Assembly (NCBI GenBank): GCA_029207755.1
Contig: JARCOQ010000001.1
Span: 92,925,637 to 92,989,636, forward strand
Direction: 5' to 3'
DNA: 64,000 nt
From: Chamaea fasciata
Lineage: Eukaryota > Chordata > Aves > Passeriformes > Sylviidae
The translations under genes and the position numbers were made by a program. The notes below the pieces were generated by a model that was given only the letters and a program-made list of their open reading frames with translations, had not been told where the DNA came from and searched no databases. Positions 36,234 to 49,800 of the stretch are shown piece after piece (position 1 is the stretch's first letter; each line of letters opens with the position of its first letter).

Positions 36234-38989
36234 ACCCCACACGCTCCACACACACTTGTGCACACAGCATGCTCCCAAAGTGCCCCTAACAGCAGGAGCT
36301 ACTGAAAAGGGATGAGGGAGAACCAGGACACATCTATCCCTAGGCTCTGAACAGAGGCGCTGCGGCACAGACATCCTGCTGGGGAACCTGTACTGCATGA
36401 GGCTCTGTTATAATGTGCAGACTCATCCAGGGTGTTTGGCTGCTTACTCTGACAGCAGTAAACCCCCTAATTCAGAGTGGCTAATTTTAACCTGGAGGTT
36501 GTTCAGACACCAGCTTTGCAGCAGCATGGACCACTACCCTGCACCTTATCTTTTCCCTTGGCACCCTGACTTCCCTGGAAAGATGGGAGCCCCACAGTGT
36601 TCCCACTGGCATTTCAGTTTGGCACATGTACCCACAGGTCAGCAGAGACACAGGCACTATTTCTTTTCAGGAACAATGGATGTAGTGAAAGAAGCAAAAA
36701 GACTCAAAAAAGGAGAGGTAAGGATATTGATTTGCTAAGGAAAAGTGTTACTCAGAGCCCGAGCTGGGATAATAGAACCGCAGGACACGTCCCTACACAA
36801 GGAGCAGCTATTCATGGCCCTCCTTGAGATGTATAGATTTAATGGCAGCTGTATCGCCTTCTAAAACTGCCTTGTGCTATGAGACACGGTATGTACAGTA
36901 AAAATAGCACTCTCCACACAGCAGGTTTCTATTATGGGATTAACCAATTGTGCCCACGTTGTAAAAACCTGCTAACGACTAGCAAAGGCAAATCTGCCCA
37001 AAGCAGCCAGGCAATGAAAGAAAGTCACAAACAAAAGACTAAAGACCTAAAAATAAAATTCAAACCTGAAGATACCACAGAAAATACTGCTTAAAAGGCT
37101 AATGGTAGAAAACTGTGTGAATTATGCAACCGAACCAAACTGACAACATCCATTTTTTGTTCCCCCTTGTCCTGTGCTACTACTTCTGTTAATGCCTATG
37201 AGATTGTAAAATGCAGGGGAAAAGATTACATGCAAAGTGTATTTATTTATGAATTCCATATTTAATGATTCTCCAGCTAAACCAGAAGAGGCATAGATGA
37301 TTCTGACTGAACTGGAAAGGTTATGCTAACAGTACTAGACAGTCCCCTGCCAGTCCCTGCAGTGACTGAACTTTTACGCAACCCATTTAGATAACTCTGA
37401 AAGAAATCAATTTCATTCACTTCTAGAGTTGACCAGGTCATTCATTTAATTAAACTTCAGCAAGTACAAAAAAATTTGCTTTCAGTTCAAATGGTCTCGT
37501 ATTATATCCTTTTTTAGCATATGGTGCCAGGCAGATTGCCAGCCGTATTTGGAAGGAGAAATTCAGCAATATGTTGCAATAAAGCTCTCTCTTGGCTCCT
37601 CAGTCAAAACTTACTTTCACCTAAAATATTCTTCCTTGCCCTTTCTTGTTTCTAGGATCTCAACGTAAAGTCATCAGCATTCATGCTGTAAGATTAGATT
37701 TAATGTGTTTCTAAGGCCTCCCATTAACCTTTCAGAAAGTCTGACATTTCCTGATTCACCAGACAACTAAGTCTTTTTCTATCGGGGTAGACAGTCTCTT
37801 CTCAAATCACTTGCATGTGTCAATAATGACTCCTTTCTTTCCCCACAAGCTGGAGGAAAGTGGGGCCCCAGCTTCCTTGACTGAAGGGGGTTGCTTTTGC
37901 AACAGCTTGTGCACAAGCAAAAGCAGGGATGGAGCAATAATGTTAAGCAGCTTCACAATCAAAAGCTTCTGCAGATAGCCTCAAACCCAGACATAAGTGG
38001 ATTGGGTAGTAGATAATTCTTTATTAAGGTTACTGACAGAAATGTAGTCTTTCAGGATGCATATGAGCCTGAGGAAAAGCGCTATTATTCTTGAGTTTCC
38101 ATTCCTGCTGAGCCAGCACCTGTTTGCACTTTTCCCTCATTCTGGTCAAGCAAAGATTCTCACTTAGCATGTAATAAAATGTTGCTTTATTTCCCCTGTA
38201 AGCCAAACGCATTGACATCATTGGGTGTGTGCCTGGTTTATGGCCTAAGGATTTGGCCTTTTATACCTACACAATTATCTAGATCGCTTTTCCTCCCTTC
38301 ACTCCACACCCTCCACTCGCCTCCCAACCCCAAACTCACATCAAAACAACAAGTTTCTCGGGTCTGTTTTTTAAGTTAATATATGTGAGTGTCATGTGCT
38401 TCCAGATCTATTTGATTTTCTTGAGATGTAGGGGTGAGAGAAATTCTTTACTTTTTTAGCCATTAGTTTGTTTTATAAAATTAGAAATCACATGACTTTG
38501 ATGATCTGGTCAACTTATTTGTCTCCCACAAAAACAAAGTTAAAAAATTTCCTATAACCTAGATACTATGGAAGTTCTTGACTATGTTTGCATTTGTCAT
38601 ATAGAATGATTTATCATTTGACAATGAAGAACCCATTTTATAATATTTTTGAGGAAGGACAAAGAAAAATTTGGGGTTTTGTCCTTGATTTTGTGTTTCC
38701 TTCCCACAATCCAAGATGGCTTTCAAAAACATATATAGTTATGATTTTTGCCACAGATATGGAGTACAAGATATAGTATCAGGAATTTATTGCCACAAAT
38801 GCTGAAACAAAGTAAGGTCTTTGCTTGGAGGCCACACACAGCTTTTTTATGCAACTCATATGTTGGTTATTGCAAAGAGGAATCCCCTCATTCTTTCCCC
38901 AATGTAAACTCTAACTAAAGCAATTGAGAGCAAGTCCTGTTTTCTCTGTCTTGTATGTACATATATACATCTATATGTCAATGTAATTA

Positions 38990-40345
38990 TGCAGTGATCT
39001 CTACCTATACCTATCAATATTGATATCTATATTGATACGTGTTTATATATGTATTTATAAATATAAAAATATATCCATATATCTCAAAATCAATAAACAT
39101 ATGTAGCTATATATTAAGAGCTCACAATAGGTATCACTACCAATGTGCACTCATAGATGATGGTATCTATTTATACAAACAGATCTTTATAGGTACTGAT
39201 CCTTTTTGACCTGCATATTGATATCAGTAAGCATGAATGCCTATTGACCTGATAACTAGTACTGCCTATGGATTTGAATATCTATTGATAGGTATTGATA
39301 CCTGTTGGCATCAATACCTATTGGTAATAGTAAGGCCTCAATACTTAAAAATACCTATATTGATGGCCATTGATATCTATCAGTATTTATACCTATGATA
39401 TTAATACCTATCACTAGTCACTTGATAGCATTAATACCTCTCAATAAGCATTGGTACATTTTCTGTCAATAGGCATTAATACCGACCAACATAGATCCCT
39501 TTTTAGATCAATATGATAGGCCTCAATACCTTTTGGTTTGTATACCTATTGCTGGGTACTGATATGAGTAGGTATTGATGCAAATTCATATGTCCAAATA
39601 TCCATACCTATTGATAGGCATCAATACCTATTCAGTTTGATATCTTTCTATAGTTATGAGTATCTATGTCTATTGTTTTGGACATTGATTTAGACCTTGA
39701 TATGCACTATTAAATATCAAAAGCAATACCCTTTGATAATATTTATCAAGAAAATTCAAAGCAGTGAATAATTGAAGTTTATCAATATCAATAGAAACAA
39801 TATCTATTTCTGTTTGTAGCCACTGGTACTCATTGATACCTTCTGGTATTGTAAACAATGAATAAGTATCAATACCCATGTATTTGGATATCTGTCAACA
39901 GGTAGCAGTATCAATAGGTATGGCTACCTATCAGTAATACCTGTCAGTATTGACAGATACCTGTCAATATCAATAGTTGTTGATGGTCACCTATGCCATC
40001 CCATGATTGATAGTTTTTTTTCATCAATACCTACCAGTATTGATAAGCATAACTAATACCTATAATTTTTTATATTGATTTTTGATATCAATAAGCATTA
40101 ATGCCTACCAATACCAATATATTTTGATATCAATAGTCATCAACAGAGAATCAACACCTATCAATTTCGATACCTATCAATGGTAGGTAATGATAGGGAC
40201 AGATATCAATAGATATTGACAGCTATCCACGTTAAGTGGCATTGTTAGATATCCATACTTACTGGTTTCAATGCTGATTTCAATATATATACGTATCAGT
40301 AGCTATCAATATTGATACCTACTGATTTTGGCATCTATTGGTGAC
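38990..40345. repeat. Decayed palindromic array of TATTGATA / TATCAATA and ACCTAT words
   Basis: By eye the word TATTGATA or its complement TATCAATA occurs about 18 times in some 1,350 bp, and ATTGAT/ATCAAT cores about 30 times, in both orientations. They are interspersed with ACCTAT and ATAGG. Local repeat spacing is roughly 15-20 bp where it can be read: ATACCT at 39604 recurs 20 bp on, and ATACCTATCAATATTG is followed by ATATCTATATTGATAC. The 14-bp palindrome TATCAATATTGATA occurs near both ends, at 39012-39025 and 40304-40317. The pattern is of an old minisatellite or satellite with heavy point decay. I do not recognise a named family, and the sequence on both sides returns abruptly to normal complexity. 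Confidence 0.8.
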
Positions 40346-43300
40346 AGAAGGCATGCATTCCTACAAACACCAGTAGAGCTACTCTTCATCAGGCTGTAAA
40401 AGCTCCTTAAATTTCTGAAACTCAAAATGTGTCTTTATTCATCCCATACTAACACTTACGTTCAATCAATTAGTCTGACACAGAGACACTCCACACTTTA
40501 GGGACTCATTCTGAGAAGTTCTGTCTGCAATGAAGCCCTGATTCGCACTAGGGTCAAAACATACTTCTTGGCAATGCTGTGCTGATAAGCCTTAATACAA
40601 CAAGGAGGCCAGGGAGTCTCAGTTGTCAACAAGGACAGCTTCCATGGAGTATTTTGATAATGCAATAATGTGTTGGAATAAAATGGCCTGATGGCCTGGC
40701 TCATACAGTGAAGGATAAATTATTGATATGAACTACATTTCTAAGACATCTTCATGTAAAGACTTACGTGACAAATGCCTCCATGGAGATAACTCATGCA
40801 TAAGTGGCACATATTTTCATTATTGATTTACTAAAAGGATATTATTGCTACTGCAAATGCAGGAAAATTGTCTCTGTGGGTCAAATTCCATTTTAATGTT
40901 ACTGCGAAGAAGGTAACAAATACACTGGGGATTTTTTTAACCTTCTCATCCAGCCCATCAGATAAACTCTAGTTTAGCTGGTGGTTTAACTTTTCCAAAA
41001 CCATACCCTAATATGTTGTGAGCTGCACTACGTGTCTCAAGAAGAGAATAATAAACAGAAAAGAGCCTACTCCAAACAACTTAAGCCTTAACAAGCTGGT
41101 GAATCATGAAAGATGTTCAACCTTTCTTTGCCGGTGAGCATTTCGATTAAAATAGAAGAGAAATACAAAAGGCAAACACCAGACGATCCATCACATGTAG
41201 GTGCTAAACCTGTCATGAGTGTGGAAAGTTAAATGCTCATTGCTAATATGGAGGCTCTCCCAACCTGATTGCAAGGGCCCAGCCCCACAGTCCTCCAGGA
41301 AAGGAGAGGGACAGACCCAGAGACTGCCATCAGGTTCAGCCAAGAGTGCAGACCATGAGTCATCTCTCTTGGGAGGACTGGGGCATCAGCCCATGGCTGG
41401 GCCTCTGTCATTGGAACCTGTGGCCGGGCTAGGCTGTGGGGAGATGAAAACTGGCATGGATGCAGCACCACTTCATCAGGGACTGATGGACCTAGAGGGT
41501 TGGAATGGGATTCTGATTCATGGACAGGGTGGGAACACTCCCAGAGGGCTGGGTAGAGATTGTCAGCACTGGTGGTGCCCCTGGAACCATGACAGCATGA
41601 AAGCAGCACTGCTAACATTCTGTAGCTGGGCATATACCTGATATGTAATGTGCCAGGGTTCCCCTACCAGACTGTAGCAGAGTGTTAAATAGCACTTTGT
41701 AGAACACTTGCACATTTTTCTACCCATTTCTACAGAACATAAACAACACTAAAATAGTGTCAAAAGAAGACCTCTCCTGCATGGTAGATGCATGGTAAGA
41801 CCAGTTATGGGTGGGAATTCTGAAAACTCCTCTGAGAAATAATTATGTGCCAGCCGGAGCAGAGTCAGTGATAAGACTATACAAAATCCCCACAGTGGTG
41901 TACACATGGCACTGCTGGAAAAGAACATAAGCTATACAGATTCTTTCCTTTCTGAAGTTCTCCAACCCTGGAGAGGTTTGGTTTCTGAAATCCTAATTCT
42001 GGACCCATTATGGTTGAAACAGAGTGTGATAATCCAAGATGATGTAAAATATATAGAGTGTATTCAGATTGCAAAGTGACACAGACATGAGGGAAATAAA
42101 TGCCATCATATTTAAAATATATTTAAGCTCCCAACTGCCAAATCTAAGTCTAAACATATGATTTTGAAATCCAAACTATATAATCACATTTGAAAATTCT
42201 ATGAAGTATTTATTAACTGTTCATCATCAAATAAAGCAAATAATTATTTAAAAAGTGCTTAGCTATCTAAAATAATCCATCTAGATTTTGGTTCTGTTTT
42301 CACCCCAGTGATACTATACTACAATACATTAAAAGATTTAAGTAAAGCTTTAAGAAACCTGGTTTTCCCTGTACCTAGGCCAATAGTTTTTTTACCTTTG
42401 GAGGGGCCACTTCTAAGGGTTAGGAAAAAGTAGCCAAGAAAAGAAGACTTATTTCTAGAAGTTTTATATTTGCTATAGAGATGTATACTTCACAGAAATA
42501 CAAAACCAGTAATATGGGTGTTAGAGAGAGTTCTTGCCAATAAATTATTGCACTGTTTTCTATTTCCATATAGAAACAGCTGTATTTTTCTCCTAGGAAA
42601 ATTTCAGGGGAACTACAGGGGCATTCTTGTTGCTGTTCAAGTGAGCCATTACTCTGTCCATGCTAGCTAACACTAGCGTCATCTCAGATGCTCAGCACAA
42701 CCAGAGTCTGTGCTGCTTTCAATGAATCTGGGTTCTACACCCAGACCTCGTGATCTAGGTGCTGAAGAAGGCAACCCAGGTTGAAAGTGTATGTAGCCAA
42801 GGAGCAGGGCTCCAGAGAGTCACAGGGCATTGGCATAGTGGTATAGATGACACCTTCCTCTTCAAAGTCCATTTCTCTCTCTTTCTCATGACAAGAGCAA
42901 GTGTGTTCTGCCAAAGCCAGGGCCACAGAGGGTGTGAACTACCAGAGCTGGGATGCTGTAACAGCAACATCTCTTAAGCAGCTGTGCCAATATCAGTGAG
43001 AGTGCAGAGGCAGACTTGAGTAGGTAATCTATACTTTCTCTACATGGAAATGAATACAGGTTAGTCAATAAATTGACTTTTTCTTGGTAAGTGATTTAAA
43101 ACCATGGAGTGAAGGTTGGCACATGAACTCCTGAAGGAGTTTAAGCTACTACTGCTATTGCTACAAAAATTCTCCAGTCTAGGATTTTAGCAATTTTTGT
43201 ATTACAGAATGAAATAAAAATGAGAACAAGGTTTTTTTATTATTATTAATTTGTGTATCTGGCAGGTGCTTAATCCTTTGCACTTGAAAATACAAGTGAC

Positions 43301-46300
43301 TGAAGGTGAGAAGATGCTAGAGGGCAAAAAGATATTAGTGGAGGAAGAAGACAGCAAGCTATACTGTCAAGGTGGATATAAGCAGACCCTCTAATCGTTC
43401 TGCTTCACTGAGGCAGGTTCAGGGCAATGCATGCTCTTTCAACTCTATTACTACAGCTGTGTGTTAGATATATATATAAACACCTATCCATGCCTCATAC
43501 ACTTTTGAAGTTTTTTCTTATTTTAAAATATTTTATTTTTAACTGTTGGGGTTTTTAAAATTTATTTTTGGCTTTTAGTTGGTTTGTTTGTTATTTTTTT
43601 AAAGAAAATAAAGGAATGTATTTCTTTGCCAACAATCAATACACTATGGAATAGCAAATTAAACTCTAAAGCCTCTTAGGTCTAGATTAATTCTAGCTAG
43701 TTTTAGGTGAATAAATGAGACACAGTTTATGTGCAATATCAATTTGGGTACCCTCTATTGTCAGGACAGAGGGACAGGATACCTCCAGAGGACACTTAAA
43801 TATTAAAGTGGCTTGACATCACCCTCAGAAAGTGTCTGTTTCAACTAGCAGTAGAAGGCAAGTGGACAACCCATAGTCTGAATTTGGGTGCCTTAATCAG
43901 ATGCCTGGAATTGCTTGAGTTGATTCCAGATTTATTTAAGCAAGAAGATGAATAGAGGACTTGTGAATGATAAGTAAAAGGACAACAAATCAGTAGAACA
44001 GTCAGCTTTTCTTTCTAGCCTCCAAAGGTCAGTTCAAAGACACAGAGAGAAACAAATAAAAACAGTATTTTAAAAGGCTGAAGAAAAATCATTTACAAAA
44101 TTCCTTCAAGCTAAGACATTTAACATAACAGTCAGAGAAAATCAGTTCTTGTTTCTTTGCTTCTCTGCTTTGTATGACATCCTCAAAAGGACATTTGAAG
44201 TTTCAACAATAATTTTTTTTTAATATTAGGTGAATGATTAAAGACACTGTTAGTGGAATCAGAATTTTTCTCTCTTTCTAAAATAATGCAAATGTTTATT
44301 TTACAAAAATCACCTTTGGCATGATGGAAATCTCACTGAAAGTAATGGTAATTGTTCAAGTTAGATCCTAATATTCCATGTATTTCCATAGCTTTTCATT
44401 TAATTATGCTTCTTTTGAAGCTCTGTTATTAAAGAAAATAAGTGCTACTTTTCTAACACAGCTGGAGTAGTGGCAAGGGACAGGGGTTCTCTGTAGCATT
44501 AATTTTTAATGTATTTTCACTCTTAAGATTGACCTTCCATTTAAAAGATAAAAGTGCATTTGAGACAAGGAGTCTCCCTGAGTTATTAATAGCTTATTTA
44601 ATTATTCTCCTTTCCTTGGTAGTAATACTTCAGAAGGCATTCAGAGAAGCTGCATGAACACACTGCGCAGAACTCAGAACATGCAGACATTTGTTTTATT
44701 TGCCCATTTCCTTTGACTTACCAACCTGTTTTAAATGCAATTGCTGAACTCAATTGATGTCTTCCATTTTGTGGTATAGAGGTGAAAAAGATTACACATC
44801 CTCTGAGGCTGGCAGGGGCAGGAATTACCCAGGGTTACATTTCCAAAGTGAAATTTAAAAGCAGTAGAGTTCCTGTCTTAGAGCTACTTTCTTCTGTTTG
44901 GGATGTTTTTGGAGGCACCCAGCAGTTGTGCCAGAACAGCAGCACTCTGACTTCTCCTGCTGCCAAAGAAGGAGTTTGTGAGCACAGTCAGACCTCGAGA
45001 CCCGGCTTTCCAAGGATGTCTGATCCAGTGCTGAGCAAGCCAGGGAGGAGGTGGTGCCACCTGCAGAGCCCTGAAGCTGTTGGCAGCTCTGGAATAACAG
45101 CACATTCTCATGCTGCCACTGATCATAAAAGCCAACTGTACTGAACAGGGCCAGACCACTTCTACCATAGCCCCAGGTGGAGGTTAGTTTGGTACAAAGA
45201 GAGGAGTGGATGGGGAAAAAAGCTCTTGTGGGTACTGCTGTGGAAAGCAAATAAATTTGCCCTATGATATTTTCATTTACCAAGAGAAACAGATGGGGGT
45301 GGGTGGACAAGCCAAAACCAGCTTTAATTATTACTCCTTTGAAAAGGAATGTGCACAGGGACTCATGCTGCAGTAATCTGGAATCAAGCTGGCAGTAATA
45401 CCTCTGTCTTTAAAAGATCCCCTAGTACTTGTTCCAAAAGCTCAGTCTATTTTGCTTTTAAACTCCTTCACCTTACAGCCCGTTACAGTTCCATTACACT
45501 CAGGCTCCGAAATCCATGGAAAGATTTTAGAAGCATACAGCTGAATATGTTGCAGACATCATCTGTGGGGGCACTCAGGCAAAGAAGATTTAACACTGAA
45601 ATTTGTTTTCAAGATTTCATGAAGACTTTCCTTGTACCTGGACAGGCAGATGGATTACCATTGTGGAAGGTCACATTCAGAGCAGTGAGAAAGTTTCACA
45701 AGGATAGATCTGCGCATAACAACAGATTATTACTTTCTCTAAATGAACTAGTTCAATCCAATGGAAAGAGAAGCCAAATTGATTCAAATTAAAGTTGGTC
45801 TGAAAATACTTCTACTTACTGTACAAACCTAATATTTTCTTGACTGCGGTTTAGGAGAGATATCACACTGTGATACCTAATGAAGCTCAGATGCAAATTA
45901 TTGAAATAATGTAGAGCAATCAGGTGGGGATTGAAAATTCAGATTCATTCTGTGTTTGCTGAGGGGTCATTATTAAAGAAAAAAAAATCATTTCCACTGA
46001 GTTACTTGGAGACATTAAACACCACACGACAGAGATTACTCACATTTCACTAGCATCTAGGACAGTCAGCCTCTCTAGTAGGAAATAGCCTTCCTATGGA
46101 TGTGTCTAAACAAAGCTGAACTTGAGGCACCTTGAGATGAGATGGAATAACTGAGGACAAAAGGCTAGAAAGCCATTAAACAAAAGTTGATTAATTCAAA
46201 CTTTCCAAATTCCAGTCTAGTGCCCCAAATCACAAGACTGACTCTCCTCCATGCTATGGCTAAAAACTCAGGCTGAATCATACAGATTACACAACCTTTC

Positions 46301-49300
46301 ATCTTGATGTCAAGCAGCAGTTTCAACTTTCCTTGTGTTGTTTTTCCTTGTTGTTGTTTTTTTTTTTTTTTTGTCTTTTGTGCTCTGATGGGTGTGTGCA
46401 TGGATTTGTAAGCTTCTCTCATCTGAGGCTGCTTCCCCTTTCAGCTGCTCACCTCCCAGATGGTTTTTTAAATCGTATGTTTCAACATTAACGTTATCTG
46501 CAGGTCTTGGTCCTAAGCACGGGGAAAGCCAGACTGGGAAGATTGCCCAAGGGAAGGCAGCATGGTCTCCTCTTCCAAGAAGCTGAGTAACATCTAGTTT
46601 CATAGGTTTCAGTGGAGGAGACCTTGTATATTCTCAAGCTGCTCCATCCCTGGCAGGATCAACCCATACACAGTTTGCTGCTCCTGCTGCATGAGGTCAA
46701 GGCTGGTAATCTATGATTTTGTTGAAATTTGAGTGCAGGAGACACAAGAAGCTAACAGTTGGAGAGACTTGTAATTTATATCCCACTCTTAACTCACTGC
46801 AATAAAAACAGGCCAACAGTGCAGAAGAGTTTTGAGACTTGAAAATGAAAACTGGGCACTGGGATTTATTTTTCTGTGGTGGTTTTAAGAGACCAAAAAG
46901 AGTCTGCAATAGGTGTAGGCCAAATACTGAGTTTGTGTGCTCACATTTTGATTGCAGTGAGAATGGGCTTGGATAAAAACCACAGGAGGACTTCGTGATC
47001 TTGCCCCATGTAGGGTGTTTAGGGGAGTTTGGTTGTCAGCAATTGGGTCAAGCCAACAACTTCTGTCTACTTAAAATAAAGTCATTATTCTCAAACCCGC
47101 AGCAGTGTCTGCTCCTGATGACTGCTGCAGTCACTAATTGAAACCAGAATTAGCCAAAGTCTTTCTTGGTCCCTGCTTCTAATTTACCTTCCCAGCCTTG
47201 TTATTTCTGGCTGTAAATGTTTTTATTTTTTAACTCTGAGAGAGAGTTCAAAGTTTTTCACTGATTGTGCCCAAGTAAGTTTTCTAGCCAGGAGCCTGTA
47301 CTTCTTCTTGAACTTGAAAATAATTGGTTCAGTCAGGGATTTTTTCATAATTGAGGAACACTAGATAAAATGCTCTTTAGGCATTTCAGGGGTAATGATA
47401 GGCTAACCTGTCCCAGGATACTTAATCTGTTAGATCATATTTAATATTTTTATCATGATAGCATCCAGAGGCCCCAGCAGGACCCCCAGTGAGATAGAAA
47501 TTTTAGAAATGCAGATGTTTACATGGTCTCTTTCCTGAAAGCTAACAACCTAAAAGAAGCCTATAAAAAGCATATTTAGATAAAAACAATAAACCTGGTA
47601 AAGCCTTCACTGTGGTGAATAATCTTATTTGCTCATATTGAACTTTTGTCATCTGACCAGCAATATCCAGGTTGTGTCAAATCAACTAGCAAAGAAATGC
47701 ATATTTCTGTGCAAAACTCACAGGAAATCTTGCAACATCACTTTTTTGCTATACTTTTGGATAGCTGCAGTTATTCCCTGTTAAAATTATTAGCACTCTA
47801 AATGAATGAGATCACCTACTGAATAAAAGCACAGCCAAACCACACTCATAACATGATCTCATGCAGGCTTGTCTTCAAGAATGCCCCCCCTGAGAGTTTT
47901 CAACAATTGTTCATCCAATTGTTGTATGTAACCTCTGTTCAGAAAGGAAATGTGGCTGACAAAATCAACTAAAAAAAGAACCCACTAGTGCCAAAAAAAA
48001 TATTACAAAGCGTTTGTGCCTGGGTATTTTAATATATATTCTTTTCTCATCACCAAAAAAGAATCCATTCATTTTAAACAAATCTGCATAATGCTAACTT
48101 TTCACATACAAGGGCCATTCATTTATTTCAGAGGGGACTCGTGAGACTAAGTCTTAAATAAGTTATGCATGAGTGTCTCCATGCCCTAGAGCCAAATATA
48201 GCAAAACGTTCTCTTGTCTTATGACACCCATATACTGCAGTACTGTCCGCACAGCTCCAACACCAATAATGTTTTTGTCTCATCTACAAGGCAAGAAATC
48301 ACTTCTTTTCAGAAAGGAATGGAGTCACTGGGAGAAGAAAACATCCACCAGTTGAAGAACATACCAGTACTAAACGAGCCAGATGATTTCTTGTCAGATT
48401 TTCATAATTCATCATCCACTTGTGAAAAGTCCCCCATCTGCATACATGTCCTAAAATACAGGGGGTTATAAGGGACTTGTTGAGAGGAAGTGTGCACTGG
48501 AGAGGGCACTTGAGGCAGGTCACCAAATCCCCAGACTAGCCTCATAATCACAAGCTCATCCTTCTTCCCAAATCTCTGCCAAGGAGATCACCAGGAACTC
48601 AGACATTACACAACATTGACTTTCTGTCTCTTTGAAGAAGAACTTTGATCCTTGCAAGCAGACATTTTCTACCCAAGACAGCTCATTGCATTAGTCTGTC
48701 CCCTTGCCAGATTTGTTCAGAGGCTAAAGAGATACTTTGCTGCACAAGACATAGTGAAGCATAAAGATGTGGTTCAAACAGAAAGCATAAGTGGTCAGAA
48801 AAAAGAGAAGAAAATATGGGGGAAAGGGGAAAAGAAAAAAAACAGGGGATGGATGAAAGCCAAAAAGAAAGAAACAAATGCTTGTGGCATGGGTTTTGAA
48901 AGCCTTTCTGTGAGGACTAATGTATGGTATTACTGATATCTAGCACTCAGAAATGACACTACATTTGGTAAGCACCTTTGGACTGCAGACAGACATTGTA
49001 CCATGCAAAATACCTCACGGATTTTTAGCAAGTACACTCAATCTTTCATTGTCTGAGTCACAGATACTGACAAACTAGTATAAACAGTCTGCTAGTGTGA
49101 GCCACCAGCATGTTTGCACAAAATGCCACCAATGAAGCATAGAGATAAGTTTTTCATTCTGTTAGATGGTTTTCTAGACCAAAATATTCCCCCAAGACTC
49201 CCTCCAATCCAGATTTTCAGGATATCACTGAAAAACAGGTTTTCTGACACTGTCACTGGCATTTTGAAAATCTTTTTTGTTTTTTATTTTGGTTTCTGAG

Positions 49301-49377
49301 GGATAGTGCCAACCAAGTGTGCTCACACTTCTTAATGTTTCTGCCAGTTAGAAGTTACCTGACATCCATCCAGAGCA
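40346..49377. other. Mostly featureless AT-rich non-coding stretch
   Basis: No exon, RNA gene or clear transposable element was recognised. GC-richer islands with overlapping two-strand open frames lie at 41219-41641 and 44855-45310 and are described in the findings. A T run with preceding GTT units occurs near 46349-46372. Confidence 0.5.
41219..41641. other. GC-rich island of unknown origin
   Basis: About 420 bp of clearly higher GC than its flanks, with a 140-codon frame on the plus strand (41219-41641) and a 134-codon frame on the minus strand (41229-41633). Neither translation shows a recognisable domain, signal peptide or membrane segment. Open frames on both strands are what GC richness alone produces. 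It may be an unrecognised LTR or other repeat, or a conserved element. Confidence 0.35.
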
Positions 49378-49800
49378 TGTGACACCCCCCAAAAGTTAAG
49401 AACCATGTAAAGGGGCAGGTACAAAACAGTAACACAGGAGGACCACAGTGCTGCAAGTCTCCAGTCACGTTTATTTGCCAGGCACATGTAGCAGAAAGGT
49501 AAATGGGCATGCTTGGTCTGCTAAACCAAGCAAGGGAATCTAACAGAGAACCGGGGGCAGGTGCTTTTTATTCTCTAACAGATGGTATGAAAAAACCTTC
49601 TTGTATGCAATTTCGGCATTTCTGTGCATGTGAGAGAGAAAAAGTTGGAATCTATATTTAACTTCTCTTGTGCAGGACTGACTGCCATTTTCACTTCTTT
49701 TTCCTCACTGGAAAGTCTGGGCCTAATTCTCAGCTGATGTAATCTGGCATTTTGCCACCCAAAGCAATGAAAGTGCATGGGCACAGGGGAAAGACAACAG
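49378..49800 (-). mobile_element. Possible antisense LTR
   Basis: On the minus strand a TATA-like AATAAAAAGC (plus 49563-49572) lies about 100 bp upstream of an AATAAA signal in GGCAAATAAACGTGAC (plus 49470-49475). A U5-like segment then ends GGGGGGTGTCACA at 49378. That order and spacing fit a retroviral LTR. No target-site duplication was found, the 5' limit near 49800 is a guess and no family was recognised. Confidence 0.35.

Larger units (their letters stand above)
23711..38989. other. About 15 kb of featureless AT-rich non-coding DNA
   Basis: I see no exon, RNA gene or recognisable transposable element across this long stretch. Open frames are short and domain-free; the longest are a 149-codon frame at 31720-32169 and a 115-codon frame at 29840-30187. 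Local features noted separately are a hairpin at 29145-29199, a small GC hairpin at 35186-35213 and a C run at 36221-36233. Old elements too diverged to recognise by eye may be present. Confidence 0.55.

Noticed and set aside
38990..40345. CRISPR-like array
   Set aside because: Units are short, variable and unevenly spaced in both orientations, and the context is a vertebrate genome.
45349..45792. 147-codon plus-strand frame, the most protein-like composition in its area
   Set aside because: No recognisable family, no splice or promoter evidence; kept as unsupported.
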